Assembly (NCBI RefSeq): GCF_034355335.1
Contig: NZ_CP136422.1
Location: 1,243,001 to 1,307,000, forward strand
From: Blautia coccoides
GTDB lineage: Bacteria > Bacillota > Clostridia > Lachnospirales > Lachnospiraceae
Direction of reading: 5' to 3'
Length of the DNA: 64,000 bases
Each line of letters opens with the position of its first letter. Positions within the stretch are counted from its first letter, which is position 1. Position numbers and translations under genes: made by a program. Positions 1 through 8,093 of this stretch are shown in pieces. The notes under the pieces are model-generated. The model searched no databases, was not told the origin of the DNA, and saw nothing but the letters and a program-made list of their open reading frames with translations.

Positions 1-1
1 C

Positions 2-724
2 GCAACTTTGGCCGGTGTTGTGGAGGCGTTTCAGCAGCGTAGAAGACGGGGAGAACTGCCGGATGAGGCCATCACTTTTGTGATGGTCAGCGGAGACGGC
101 GGCATGGACATCGGCATGGGGTCTGCTCTCGGAACAGCTCTCAGGAATGACCATCTCATCATTTTCGAGTATGACAACGGGGGATATATGAATACAGGAT
201 ACCAGCTCTCCTATTCCACCCCCAAAGGGGCCAAAAGCTCCACCTCCCATATAGGAAAAGAGCAGTACGGCAAGACCTTTTTCCACAAGGATATGCCGAT
301 GATCATGGCAGCCACAAATCTGCCCTACGTGGCAACTGTGGCGGAGTCCAATCCCGCGGATTTTATTAAAAAAGCCGCGAAGGCAAAGGTGTATGCCCAG
401 CGTTTCGGAACGGCATATGTGAAGACACTCTCTGCCTGCCCCCTAAACTGGGGAGATAAGCCCAACACAGAGAGAAGAGTCATTGAGGCGGCGGTGAACT
501 GCTGCTATTTTCCTCTCTATGAGATAGAGAATGGGATCACCACACTGAGTTATGACCCGGAGAAACGGGAGAAAAAGATTCCGGTCACAGACTGGCTGAA
601 GATGATGGGAAGGACACGTCATTTGACAGAGGAGTCCTACAGGCAGACAGCGAAAGAGATACAGGCGGAAGTGGACAGACGCTGGGAGCGGCTGAAAGCC
701 AGGGCGGAACATCCCCTTCTTTAA
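2..724 (+). CDS. 2-oxoacid:ferredoxin oxidoreductase beta subunit (5' partial)
   Basis: The reading frame is open from the window edge, so the gene starts upstream. It belongs to the thiamine-diphosphate-binding beta subunits of pyruvate/2-oxoacid:ferredoxin oxidoreductases, which decarboxylate a 2-oxoacid to acyl-CoA and pass electrons to ferredoxin. The TPP/Mg motif is visible: a GDGGMDIGMG stretch followed about 25 residues later by YDNGGYMNTG, and then TPKGAKSS, as in PorB. The end is a charged tail typical of these subunits. The alpha/gamma subunits would lie upstream, outside the window. The exact substrate (pyruvate or another 2-oxoacid) cannot be told. No clear terminator follows. Confidence 0.85.
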   Translation, partial: ATLAGVVEAFQQRRRRGELPDEAITFVMVSGDGGMDIGMGSALGTALRNDHLIIFEYDNGGYMNTGYQLSYSTPKGAKSSTSHIGKEQYGKTFFHKDMPMIMAATNLPYVATVAESNPADFIKKAAKAKVYAQRFGTAYVKTLSACPLNWGDKPNTERRVIEAAVNCCYFPLYEIENGITTLSYDPEKREKKIPVTDWLKMMGRTRHLTEESYRQTAKEIQAEVDRRWERLKARAEHPLL

Positions 725-778
725 CGGGTGTTTGTAATCTGTCGTTATCAGGAATGGATTTCAAGCACACACTTTATC

Positions 779-807
779 TTGACTGTATGGTATATCCATC
801 ATATTAT
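779..807 (+). promoter_or_regulatory. Promoter for the cation exchanger gene
   Basis: A TTGACT -35 (779-784) and TATTAT -10 (802-807) are separated by exactly 17 bp. Transcription would start near 814 and leave a leader of about 105 nt before the gene at 920. Confidence 0.6.
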
Positions 808-832
808 AGATATTGACGGAAAATTTTGACAG

Positions 833-892
833 AATTTGCGGCCGTTCACAGTCCCTGCAAAATTACAGTTTTGTGAACCGCAGCCGCAATTT
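833..892 (+). promoter_or_regulatory. Long hairpin in the exchanger leader
   Basis: Nested inverted repeats lie between the promoter and the exchanger gene. The outer arms are AATTTGCGGC (833-842) and GCCGCAATTT (883-892). The inner arms are GTTCACA (844-850) and TGTGAAC (872-878). There is no T-run, so this is not a plain terminator. It may be a structured leader that controls or stabilises the mRNA. I do not recognise it as a known riboswitch class. Confidence 0.4.
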
Positions 893-919
893 TACAACAT
901 GAGAAAAGAGGAAAATAAT

Positions 920-1873
920 ATGATGTATCTCTGGCTTCTGCTGGGATTTGTCTTTCTGGTAAAGGGAGCGGATCTCTTTGTGGACGGATGTTCTTCTATT
1001 GCCAAGACCCTGCGGGTTCCATCCATTATCATCGGCCTGACCATTGTGGCCTTCGGCACCAGTGCGCCGGAGGCCTCAGTGAGTATCATGGCCTCCCTGT
1101 CAGGCAATAACGATATTGCCATCAGCAATGTCATCGGTTCCAATCTGTTCAACAGTCTGGCAGTGATCGGTGTGTGCGGCGTGGTCCTGCCCATGAAAAT
1201 ACAGGGAGGACTGCTGAAAAAGGAGATGCCTTTTTCTATTCTGGTCACAGGACTCTTGCTCTTATTTTGTATGTTCTCCATCGGAGGAGGGAAGGGTGTA
1301 CTGCAGATCGGGCGTCTGGAAGGGCTGATCCTGCTTCTGCTGTTCGCGGGATTTCTGTATATGCAGATAAGATCAGCACTGAAGACCCGCACCGTAAGGC
1401 CGGAGGAGGAGAATATCGGCAGGAAGCTTTCTCCTGTCAGGAGTATTGTATATGCGGTCCTGGGTATTGCCATGATAATCATAGGCGGGGAACTGGTGGT
1501 AGACAGCGCAAGTGACATTGCGGCTGCCTTTGGCATGAGCCAGACCCTGATCGGACTGACCATTGTGGCAGTGGGTACTTCCCTGCCGGAGCTTGTCACC
1601 TCTGTGGTGGCTTCCACAAAAGGGGAGAATGACCTGGCTATGGGCAATGTTATAGGGTCAAATATATTCAATATCCTACTGATCATTGGAGCGTCCGCCG
1701 CCATTTCACCCATGACGATCAGCAGGGAGTCCATCTATGACGGGGCTATGCTGCTTGTGATGAGCATCATTCTCTTTGTCCTGGCGAAAAAGGGAGAGAA
1801 GATCAGCAGAGGAGAAGCGGTACTGCTCTTAGCACTCTATGGAGGATATACAGCTTATATTATAATGCGGTGA
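920..1873 (+). CDS. K+-dependent Na+/Ca2+ exchanger-like membrane protein (CaCA family)
   Basis: A 317-residue polytopic membrane protein of the CaCA superfamily (YrbG/CaxA-like), expected to exchange Ca2+ for Na+ across the membrane. It shows the two inverted alpha-repeats of the family. Each has a GLTIVAxGTSxPE motif followed by GNVIGSN or SNVIGSN (about residues 38-80 and 195-240). These hold the acidic and polar residues that bind the ions. A hydrophilic loop joins the two five-helix halves. The ATG at 920 follows AAGAGGA; an upstream in-frame start at 836 would fall inside the leader hairpin. The gene stands alone, with its own promoter and terminator. Confidence 0.9.
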   Translation: MMYLWLLLGFVFLVKGADLFVDGCSSIAKTLRVPSIIIGLTIVAFGTSAPEASVSIMASLSGNNDIAISNVIGSNLFNSLAVIGVCGVVLPMKIQGGLLKKEMPFSILVTGLLLLFCMFSIGGGKGVLQIGRLEGLILLLLFAGFLYMQIRSALKTRTVRPEEENIGRKLSPVRSIVYAVLGIAMIIIGGELVVDSASDIAAAFGMSQTLIGLTIVAVGTSLPELVTSVVASTKGENDLAMGNVIGSNIFNILLIIGASAAISPMTISRESIYDGAMLLVMSIILFVLAKKGEKISRGEAVLLLALYGGYTAYIIMR

Positions 1874-1900
1874 TAGATGAGAGATTGTCACATTGTGTTT

Positions 1901-1941
1901 GCAGCAGCATGGTCAAGGCAGGCCATGCTGCTGCATTTTTT
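1901..1941 (+). terminator. Intrinsic terminator after the exchanger gene
   Basis: A perfect 12-bp stem, GCAGCAGCATGG (1901-1912) with CCATGCTGCTGC (1923-1934), is followed by ATTTTTTAG. Confidence 0.9.
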
Positions 1942-2167
1942 AGGGCCGGTGGTCTGCTGTGATGTTGTCAGGCAGACGCCGGCTTCTGTTGTTTCAGGTC
2001 ATATTTTTCTCGAATTTTCAGTTTTTCAGAATTATATAGATGTTTTGAGACAATATGACGATGTGGACACGTGACCATATTTCTGCGTATTGAAAACTAT
2101 AATGTTTTAATATAGTATAGTCACTATACAAATAGTGCATATTACACAAGAATGAAGAGAGTAAATC

Positions 2168-3247
2168 ATGGAAAAAAATATTACCAGAAAAGATATTGCC
2201 CTGGAGGCCGGCGTTTCCGTATCTGTGGTCTCGAGAGCACTTAATAACAGTGGATATGTGGATAAAGAAAAAAAGAAGAAAATCATCGAAATTGCCAACC
2301 GGGAAGGGTACATGCCCAATCCCGTAGCAATGGCACTGCAGCAAAAGAAGACCCGTCAGCTTTTGTTCTTCTGCGGAGATTTAACAGGTGTTTATTATAA
2401 TCAGATGTTTCATGGTATGGCCAGAAAAGCCGAAGAAAAAGGTTACCATGTGCTGGCTATCATGAATGAACGGGATTTTGAAATGGTGAAGACAACGCTG
2501 GCGGACGGCATCCTCTTTCCCACAGAGACAGTGGCTCAGGCCTATTCGGAGAGCATTGGGAAAAATTATTACCTTCCCACAGTCACAGCTTGCTTTGATC
2601 CGTCCGCGGTATATGCAAAACCCATGCCTGCAGTCATCATAGACAACAGGAAGGTGGTCAATACAGCGATAGATTACCTTATGAAAAATGGACACCATAA
2701 AATCGGTATGGCTCTGCCTTTTAATGAGGGGTACGCGAATCTCAGGTACAAGTATTGGAAAGAGAGAATGGCGCAGGAGATTGGCAAAGAATACAAAAAA
2801 TACATATTGGATATCCAGGGGGATCTGCAGAGAACAGAATCGCCCAAGAATGACAGCAAACAGGATTTCAGCTGTGAAGCGGAAGGGTTTATTTATCTGG
2901 ACCTCTTCAATCTGGGCAGAAGGGCCGCAAGGCTATACAAGGACTCAGCGAATAAGTCCACAGCCATCCTATGCTTTAACGACGATATGGCTTTTGGCAT
3001 GTTGGAGGAGTTCAAAAAGCTGGGAATAAAAGTTCCGGAGGATGTTTCCATCATGGGAATAGACGGCCTGTTTACCAGGGAGAGATATGAACCAAAGCTT
3101 ACCACAATAGCAATTTATCCGGAACGGCAGGGCGCTGAATGCGTAGACGTCTTAATTGACATGCTGGAAGGGAATAAATATAAATATATGAATTATTCGC
3201 CCTTTGATATTTTGGAGGGGGAGACTGTAAAAAACAGGAACGTATAG
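2168..3247 (+). CDS. LacI-family transcriptional regulator
   Basis: A 359-residue LacI/GalR-type regulator. The N-terminal helix-turn-helix and hinge are clear (TRKDIALEAGVSVSVVSRAL, then YVDKEKKKKI and NPVAMALQ). A periplasmic-binding-protein-like sugar-sensing domain follows, with typical C-terminal motifs (FNDDMAFGML, PEDVSIMGIDG). It sits 67 bp upstream of a sugar-uptake and arabinoxylan-degradation operon on the same strand, so it most likely controls that operon in response to a pentose or oligosaccharide. The start is the ATG after GAAGAGAG. A small perfect palindrome, TATAGT-C-ACTATA at 2116-2128, lies just upstream and could be an autoregulatory site, but it lacks the central CG usual for LacI operators. 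Confidence 0.9.
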   Translation: MEKNITRKDIALEAGVSVSVVSRALNNSGYVDKEKKKKIIEIANREGYMPNPVAMALQQKKTRQLLFFCGDLTGVYYNQMFHGMARKAEEKGYHVLAIMNERDFEMVKTTLADGILFPTETVAQAYSESIGKNYYLPTVTACFDPSAVYAKPMPAVIIDNRKVVNTAIDYLMKNGHHKIGMALPFNEGYANLRYKYWKERMAQEIGKEYKKYILDIQGDLQRTESPKNDSKQDFSCEAEGFIYLDLFNLGRRAARLYKDSANKSTAILCFNDDMAFGMLEEFKKLGIKVPEDVSIMGIDGLFTRERYEPKLTTIAIYPERQGAECVDVLIDMLEGNKYKYMNYSPFDILEGETVKNRNV

Positions 3248-3314
3248 CAAGGCATAGCGCGCTGCTTTGTTATATACATAAATTTTAATCAAGCCAAATA
3301 CAAGGAGGAAAAAA

Positions 3315-4616
3315 ATGAAATTCAGAAAATTGATGGCAGTTACACTGATAGGTATGATGTCAGCAAGTCTTATGGCCTGCGGAGGAAATTCTAAAGAGAC
3401 AGGAAACAAGACAGCAGACGGAAAGGAAAAAGAAAAACTGGTCATCTGGTCATGGGGAGCAGATGAAGAGAAAAAATCAAGAGAGACTATGGTGGAGGCA
3501 TTCCAGAAAGCACATCCGGAGATCGAGATTGAGCATTCTGTGATTCCCACAGCCGACCATGTATGGGACCAGAAAATGACAGCAGCCCTGTCCGCCGGTA
3601 CAGGACCGGACGTTATTCAAATGTCCCCGGATTACTATGGCTTATATACAGAATATTATGAGGACCTGAACCCGTATGTGGAAAAAGAAGGGGTGGATTT
3701 AAATTCTGTTGTTACAGAGGGCATGATCGAGCCGTACTATCGCCCGGACGGAAAGCTGGAGGCAATGCCTCTTCTGGAAAATGTATTTGTACTGGCTTAC
3801 AACAAGGATATGTTCGACCAGTTTGGTGTGGAGTATCCTACTGCTGACTGGACCTGGGATGATCTGGCTGAGGCAGCCAAAAAGTTTGTAGGCGGAGAGG
3901 GAGCAGATGCCACATACGGCATGGTAAACCATTGGATCGATGCCGGCTTATCTGTGATCTGTAAGGGCGGAAGCGCTTATTCTGATGATTTAAAGACTTG
4001 TGAAGTGAACAGCCAGGCAGTAAAAGACGGCCTGAACCTTTTCGGAGATCTGGTACAGAGCAAAGCTATGCCTGATGACACGGCTGCCAAGAGCCTTCCG
4101 AAAGAACAGCTTTTTGTATCCGGACACGCAGCTATGTATACCCTTGGCGGTTTTGAGACAAAACTTATTGCAGAAGAAGTAGGTGATAATTTTGCCTGGG
4201 ACGCAGTGCCTATGCCTAAAGTGGAAAACGGCAAAAATAATCTTATGTATGCCACCGGTTATGCCATGTTAAAAACATCAAAAAATAAAGACGCAGCCTG
4301 GACATTCTTAAAAGAGGCAGCATATGAAAATGAGGATATGGCAAAAGAGACAAGCAAGATCGGCCTGACTTCCTGTAAAAACATTGCTGAGACTTACTAT
4401 AAGGATTTAGAGTACGGACCAATTAAGAACAGTGCGTTTCTTGACGGCTTAGCCGGTGCAAAACTCAATATCTGGGGCGGAGCTTTTTCAGCAGCAGGTG
4501 ATGTGTATACTCAGATCTGGCAGTCAGTGACCATTGACGGCAAGTCTGCAGATGAGGCAATGGAAGAGTATTATCCCGCTTTGGAAAAAGCGTTTAATGA
4601 AGCAAACGGTAATTAA
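3315..4616 (+). CDS. Sugar ABC transporter substrate-binding lipoprotein
   Basis: A family-1 extracellular solute-binding protein of 433 residues for a CUT1-type carbohydrate importer. It has a lipoprotein signal peptide with a LMAC lipobox (Cys about residue 22). An acidic, lysine-rich linker follows, and then the two-lobed binding fold (LVIWSWGADEE near the start; GTGPDVIQMSPDYYG typical of the family). A strong AAGGAGG lies 7 nt upstream of the ATG. It is the first gene of the uptake operon. Downstream glycosidases suggest xylo- or arabinoxylo-oligosaccharides as cargo, which is inference. Confidence 0.9.
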   Translation: MKFRKLMAVTLIGMMSASLMACGGNSKETGNKTADGKEKEKLVIWSWGADEEKKSRETMVEAFQKAHPEIEIEHSVIPTADHVWDQKMTAALSAGTGPDVIQMSPDYYGLYTEYYEDLNPYVEKEGVDLNSVVTEGMIEPYYRPDGKLEAMPLLENVFVLAYNKDMFDQFGVEYPTADWTWDDLAEAAKKFVGGEGADATYGMVNHWIDAGLSVICKGGSAYSDDLKTCEVNSQAVKDGLNLFGDLVQSKAMPDDTAAKSLPKEQLFVSGHAAMYTLGGFETKLIAEEVGDNFAWDAVPMPKVENGKNNLMYATGYAMLKTSKNKDAAWTFLKEAAYENEDMAKETSKIGLTSCKNIAETYYKDLEYGPIKNSAFLDGLAGAKLNIWGGAFSAAGDVYTQIWQSVTIDGKSADEAMEEYYPALEKAFNEANGN

Positions 4617-4643
4617 AAAGAGAGCTTTCTGACAGAGCTGGTG

Positions 4644-4675
4644 ATACAGGCCGGGATAGACTGCCCGGCCTGTAT
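4644..4675 (+). promoter_or_regulatory. Intercistronic hairpin after the binding-protein gene
   Basis: A perfect 12-bp stem pairs ATACAGGCCGGG (4644-4655) with CCCGGCCTGTAT (4664-4675), with no T-run. Such hairpins between binding protein and permease genes often partly terminate transcription or protect the upstream mRNA, raising the binding protein to permease ratio. That role is inferred here. Confidence 0.65.
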
Positions 4676-4689
4676 TGGGAAAGGAATGA

Positions 4690-5616
4690 ATGGGAGGCAT
4701 GGAAAGTTTGAATAAACCAGGAAAGCAAAAGAAATATTCGACTATGGAAAGAAGAGAGGCCAGGAATTTTTATCTGTACACAGCACCCTGGCTGATAGGA
4801 TTTCTCGTACTTACGCTTTATCCGATCCTGTATTCATTTTATCTGATGTTTACAGATATGAATCTTTCAGGAATCGCGAATTTTGTCGGACTTGAGAATT
4901 GGAAATATGCATTTACGGATGACCCGTTATTCAGAAAAGCATTCCTGAATACGTTAAAATATGTTGTGATGTTTGTTCCATGCAGTATCATACTGGCATT
5001 TTTTATTGCGCTGCTGCTCAGCAAGAAGATCAAAGGACTTGGTTTTTTCCGCACTGCGTTTTATATACCATATATAACCTCCGGTGTGGCCGTGACGATC
5101 TTATGGGGATGGATCTTCCAAAAGGACTATGGGATCATCAACTATATCCTGTCCCTTGTGGGTTTAAAAGGACCAAACTGGCTGGGGGATAAACATGTGG
5201 CCATGATATCCATTGTCATTTTGTCACTGTGGACCATTGGAAATAATATTATCATCATGCTGGCTGGGATCCAGGATATCCCACGGTCCTATTATGAGAG
5301 TGCGGAGATCGACGGCGCTGGTTCCATCCGTCAGACTCTGTATATCACATTGCCGTTATGTACGCCGACCATATATTTTAATCTTATTGTTACAGTCATC
5401 GCAGCCTTCCAGGTGTTCCAGCAGCCCCTTATCCTGACAAACGGCGGACCGCTCAACAGTACATACACAGCCGCAATGCACCTGTATAACAATGGATTCC
5501 TGTATGGAAAGATGGGTTATGCTTCTATGATGGCCTGGAGTATGTTTGCGGTTATCATGCTGATCACCATTGTGGTAGTATCAACATCAAAATACTGGGT
5601 ATTCTACGATGACTAA
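4690..5616 (+). CDS. Sugar ABC transporter permease (MalF/UgpA type)
   Basis: A 308-residue CUT1 permease with about six membrane helices, starting with YLYTAPWLIGFLVLTLYPIL. The EAA cytoplasmic loop that docks the ATPase is visible (YYESAEIDGAGSIRQTLYIT, LPLCTPTI). It follows the binding-protein gene by 73 bp and precedes the second permease. The ATG at 4690 has an AAAGGA 6 nt upstream; a second in-frame ATG at 4699 is possible. No ATPase gene is present in the locus, so the complex probably uses a shared MsmK/UgpC-like ATPase encoded elsewhere. Confidence 0.9.
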   Translation: MGGMESLNKPGKQKKYSTMERREARNFYLYTAPWLIGFLVLTLYPILYSFYLMFTDMNLSGIANFVGLENWKYAFTDDPLFRKAFLNTLKYVVMFVPCSIILAFFIALLLSKKIKGLGFFRTAFYIPYITSGVAVTILWGWIFQKDYGIINYILSLVGLKGPNWLGDKHVAMISIVILSLWTIGNNIIIMLAGIQDIPRSYYESAEIDGAGSIRQTLYITLPLCTPTIYFNLIVTVIAAFQVFQQPLILTNGGPLNSTYTAAMHLYNNGFLYGKMGYASMMAWSMFAVIMLITIVVVSTSKYWVFYDD

Positions 5617-5632
5617 AGAGGAGGAAGAGACT

Positions 5633-6484
5633 ATGCACACGAGATCACAAAAAAAGGCAAAGCTTGCGGCAAGGATCGTGACGTATTTCGTATTGATCGC
5701 TGCTGCTGTCATCTGTCTGTTTCCGTTTATCTGGATGATATCCACATCTTTTAAACCCATGTCGGATATTTATAAAATGCCGCCTACGCTGTTTCCGGAG
5801 AACGGCACGGTTGAAAACTTTGTGGAGGGATGGAAAGGAGCCAATTTCCAGCTCTACTTCAAGAACACAGCAGTCATCACGTTTCTGGCCACAGTCGGGA
5901 CTGTGCTCTCCTCCTCAGTGGTTGCATACGGTTTTGCCAGGTTTCAGTCCCGGTGTTCCAAGCTGCTGTTCATGGTCCTGCTGGGAACCATGATGCTGCC
6001 CACACAGGTGACGCTGATCCCCCAGTATTTACTCTACTATAAGCTGGGCATGGTGGACACCATATGGCCGCTGATCATACCGAGCTGGCTTGGAGGCGGG
6101 GCATTTAATATTTTCCTGTTTATCCAGTTTTTCCGGACTCTGCCAAAAGAGCTGGATGAGGCTGCAAAGATTGACGGGGCAAATTCTCTGCAGGTATTTA
6201 CCAGGATACTCCTTCCCGCAGTAAAGCCGGTTATGCTGGCTGTATTGGTCATGGCTCTGGTCTATAACTGGAACGATTTTTTTAATCCCTTGATCTATCT
6301 GAATTCCAATGACAAGTTTACCATCGCTATTGGCCTGCAGTTCTTCAAGGGTTCCCAGGGAAATGTCCAGGTGGGGCAGATGATGTCCATGGCCCTGGTC
6401 TCCCTGCTCCCGGTACTGGTGATATTTGCCACCTGCCAGAAATATTTTATACAGGGTATCAAAATGTCAGGGCTGAAAGGCTGA
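5633..6484 (+). CDS. Sugar ABC transporter permease (MalG/UgpE type)
   Basis: The second CUT1 permease subunit, about 283 residues with six predicted membrane helices. The EAA loop is ELDEAAKIDGANSLQVFTRI. Position 5633 is preferred because AGAGGAGG lies about 9 nt upstream; an in-frame ATG at 5609 would overlap the previous stop codon. The protein pairs with the upstream permease to form the membrane channel for the imported oligosaccharide. Confidence 0.9.
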   Translation: MHTRSQKKAKLAARIVTYFVLIAAAVICLFPFIWMISTSFKPMSDIYKMPPTLFPENGTVENFVEGWKGANFQLYFKNTAVITFLATVGTVLSSSVVAYGFARFQSRCSKLLFMVLLGTMMLPTQVTLIPQYLLYYKLGMVDTIWPLIIPSWLGGGAFNIFLFIQFFRTLPKELDEAAKIDGANSLQVFTRILLPAVKPVMLAVLVMALVYNWNDFFNPLIYLNSNDKFTIAIGLQFFKGSQGNVQVGQMMSMALVSLLPVLVIFATCQKYFIQGIKMSGLKG

Positions 6485-6527
6485 CAAAAATACAGACAAT
6501 TAATACGACAAAATGGAGGACAATTTT

Positions 6528-8081
6528 ATGAAATACAAAAATCCTGTTATTTCCGGGTATAATCCGGACCCGTCTATCTGCCGTGTGGGAGAAGACTACT
6601 ATATCGTCAATTCATCATTTGAGTTCTTTCCGGGTGTACCTGTCTATCACAGCAGGAATCTTGTAAACTGGGAGCTGAAAGGATACTGTCTTGAGAGAGA
6701 ATCACAGCTGAGTCTTCATGGCTGCAAACCCTCAGGCGGAATCTACGCGCCGACGCTTCGTTATCACAACGGAACATTTTTTATGACTACCACCAACACA
6801 TCAGGAAAAGGAAATTTTATTGTACATACCACTGATCTGGAAAAGGGATGGTCAGAACCGGCATGGGTAGACCAGGGAGGAATTGATCCGTCCTTATTGT
6901 TCGACGATGACGGAACTGTATATTTTACCTCTACCAGTATCGATGAAGAGGGAAATACAGGAATCTTTCAGTGCCAGGTCGATCCTTTTACAGGGAAGCG
7001 CCTGACAGAGAGTATTGTGATCAGCAGGGGATGCGGAGGCAGATACGCGGAAGGCCCTCATCTGTATAAATGGTTTGGCAGATATTATCTCATGCTTGCT
7101 GAGGGCGGTACAGAATACGGACATATGGAAACGATCCTGCGTTCCGACAATCCCTACGGACCTTTTGAAGCGTGTCCCCATAATCCCATACTTACCCATA
7201 GAGATGACATGAGGGAGGAGATTTACTGTACAGGACATGCAGATATGATGGAGGACCATAACGGAAACTGGTGGATGGTCTGTCTTGCAGTCCGCCCGTG
7301 CCAGGAGAAGAGCAGCAGGGTACTGCTTCATAATCTGGGACGTGAGACTTTCCTGGCACCGGTGATCTGGACCGAGGACGGCTGGCCGGTGGTAGGGGAG
7401 AACGGTCTGATCTCCCTGGAGATGGACGCTCCTCTTCCGGGTGAGAAACCGGCTTTGGTAAACCGTGACTTCGCGGATGATTTTTCACAAAAGGACTTCA
7501 GTCACCACTATAATTTCCTCAGAAATCCTCACATGGAAAATTATGTGCGGGATACCGGAAGAAAAACCATGACCCTGACAGGAACTAAGACCACCATAAA
7601 TGAGATGGCAAGCCCCACCTGGATCGGTGTACGTCAGAAAGGTTTTGAGACGGTATCCACAGTAAACGTGGGAGTCAAAGAACCGGTGCAGGGCATGCGT
7701 GCCGGCCTGACAGCATATTATAATGACTCTTATCACTATGAGATTTATCTGACAAGAGAGCTGGATACATGGAAGGTGTGCCTGGCAAAACATGTACACG
7801 ATATCTTTACTACTACGGCAAGTATGGAAATTCCCACAGCAGAGAATGTTACTCTGCGGATCATTTCCGACAAGACCTTATACAGATTTTCTTTCAGCAC
7901 AGACGGAGAGCATTTTACAGAGCTTGGCACCGGACTGGTGGTAGGACTTTGCACCGAGAGTACAAAATGCATGACATTTACAGGTACATATATCGGAATG
8001 TTCGCGGAGAACGGATGCGGGGAATTCCGGGATTTCCAAGTGAAGGTGTTGGATGAGCTGAATTGTACAAATAGGGAATAA
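6528..8081 (+). CDS. Glycoside hydrolase family 43 (beta-xylosidase / arabinofuranosidase)
   Basis: A 517-residue intracellular GH43 enzyme, with no signal peptide, that should release xylose or arabinose from imported arabinoxylan fragments. The five-blade propeller catalytic residues can be placed: general base Asp14 (NPDPS), pKa-modulating Asp120 (GGIDPSLL) and proton donor Glu175 (AEGPHLYK). After about residue 320 comes a beta-sandwich concanavalin-like domain, as in GH43 beta-xylosidases. The ATG at 6528 is chosen because the ATGGAGG at 6513 serves as the ribosome site. The gene follows the permeases closely and precedes GH51. Confidence 0.92.
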   Translation: MKYKNPVISGYNPDPSICRVGEDYYIVNSSFEFFPGVPVYHSRNLVNWELKGYCLERESQLSLHGCKPSGGIYAPTLRYHNGTFFMTTTNTSGKGNFIVHTTDLEKGWSEPAWVDQGGIDPSLLFDDDGTVYFTSTSIDEEGNTGIFQCQVDPFTGKRLTESIVISRGCGGRYAEGPHLYKWFGRYYLMLAEGGTEYGHMETILRSDNPYGPFEACPHNPILTHRDDMREEIYCTGHADMMEDHNGNWWMVCLAVRPCQEKSSRVLLHNLGRETFLAPVIWTEDGWPVVGENGLISLEMDAPLPGEKPALVNRDFADDFSQKDFSHHYNFLRNPHMENYVRDTGRKTMTLTGTKTTINEMASPTWIGVRQKGFETVSTVNVGVKEPVQGMRAGLTAYYNDSYHYEIYLTRELDTWKVCLAKHVHDIFTTTASMEIPTAENVTLRIISDKTLYRFSFSTDGEHFTELGTGLVVGLCTESTKCMTFTGTYIGMFAENGCGEFRDFQVKVLDELNCTNRE

Positions 8082-8093
8082 GAGGGCTGAGAT

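Noticed and set aside
892..1734. A 280-codon minus-strand frame opposite the Na+/Ca2+ exchanger gene
   Set aside because: It mirrors the codons of a well-supported membrane protein gene, has no ribosome site, and its product has no recognisable domain.
2116..2128. TATAGT-C-ACTATA palindrome as a LacI operator
   Set aside because: It is perfect but short, AT-only in its arms, and lacks the central CG of LacI-family operators. It is mentioned only as a weak possibility under the regulator.
7192..7488. Several minus-strand frames opposite the GH43 gene
   Set aside because: They are shadows of a gene with all catalytic residues in place.
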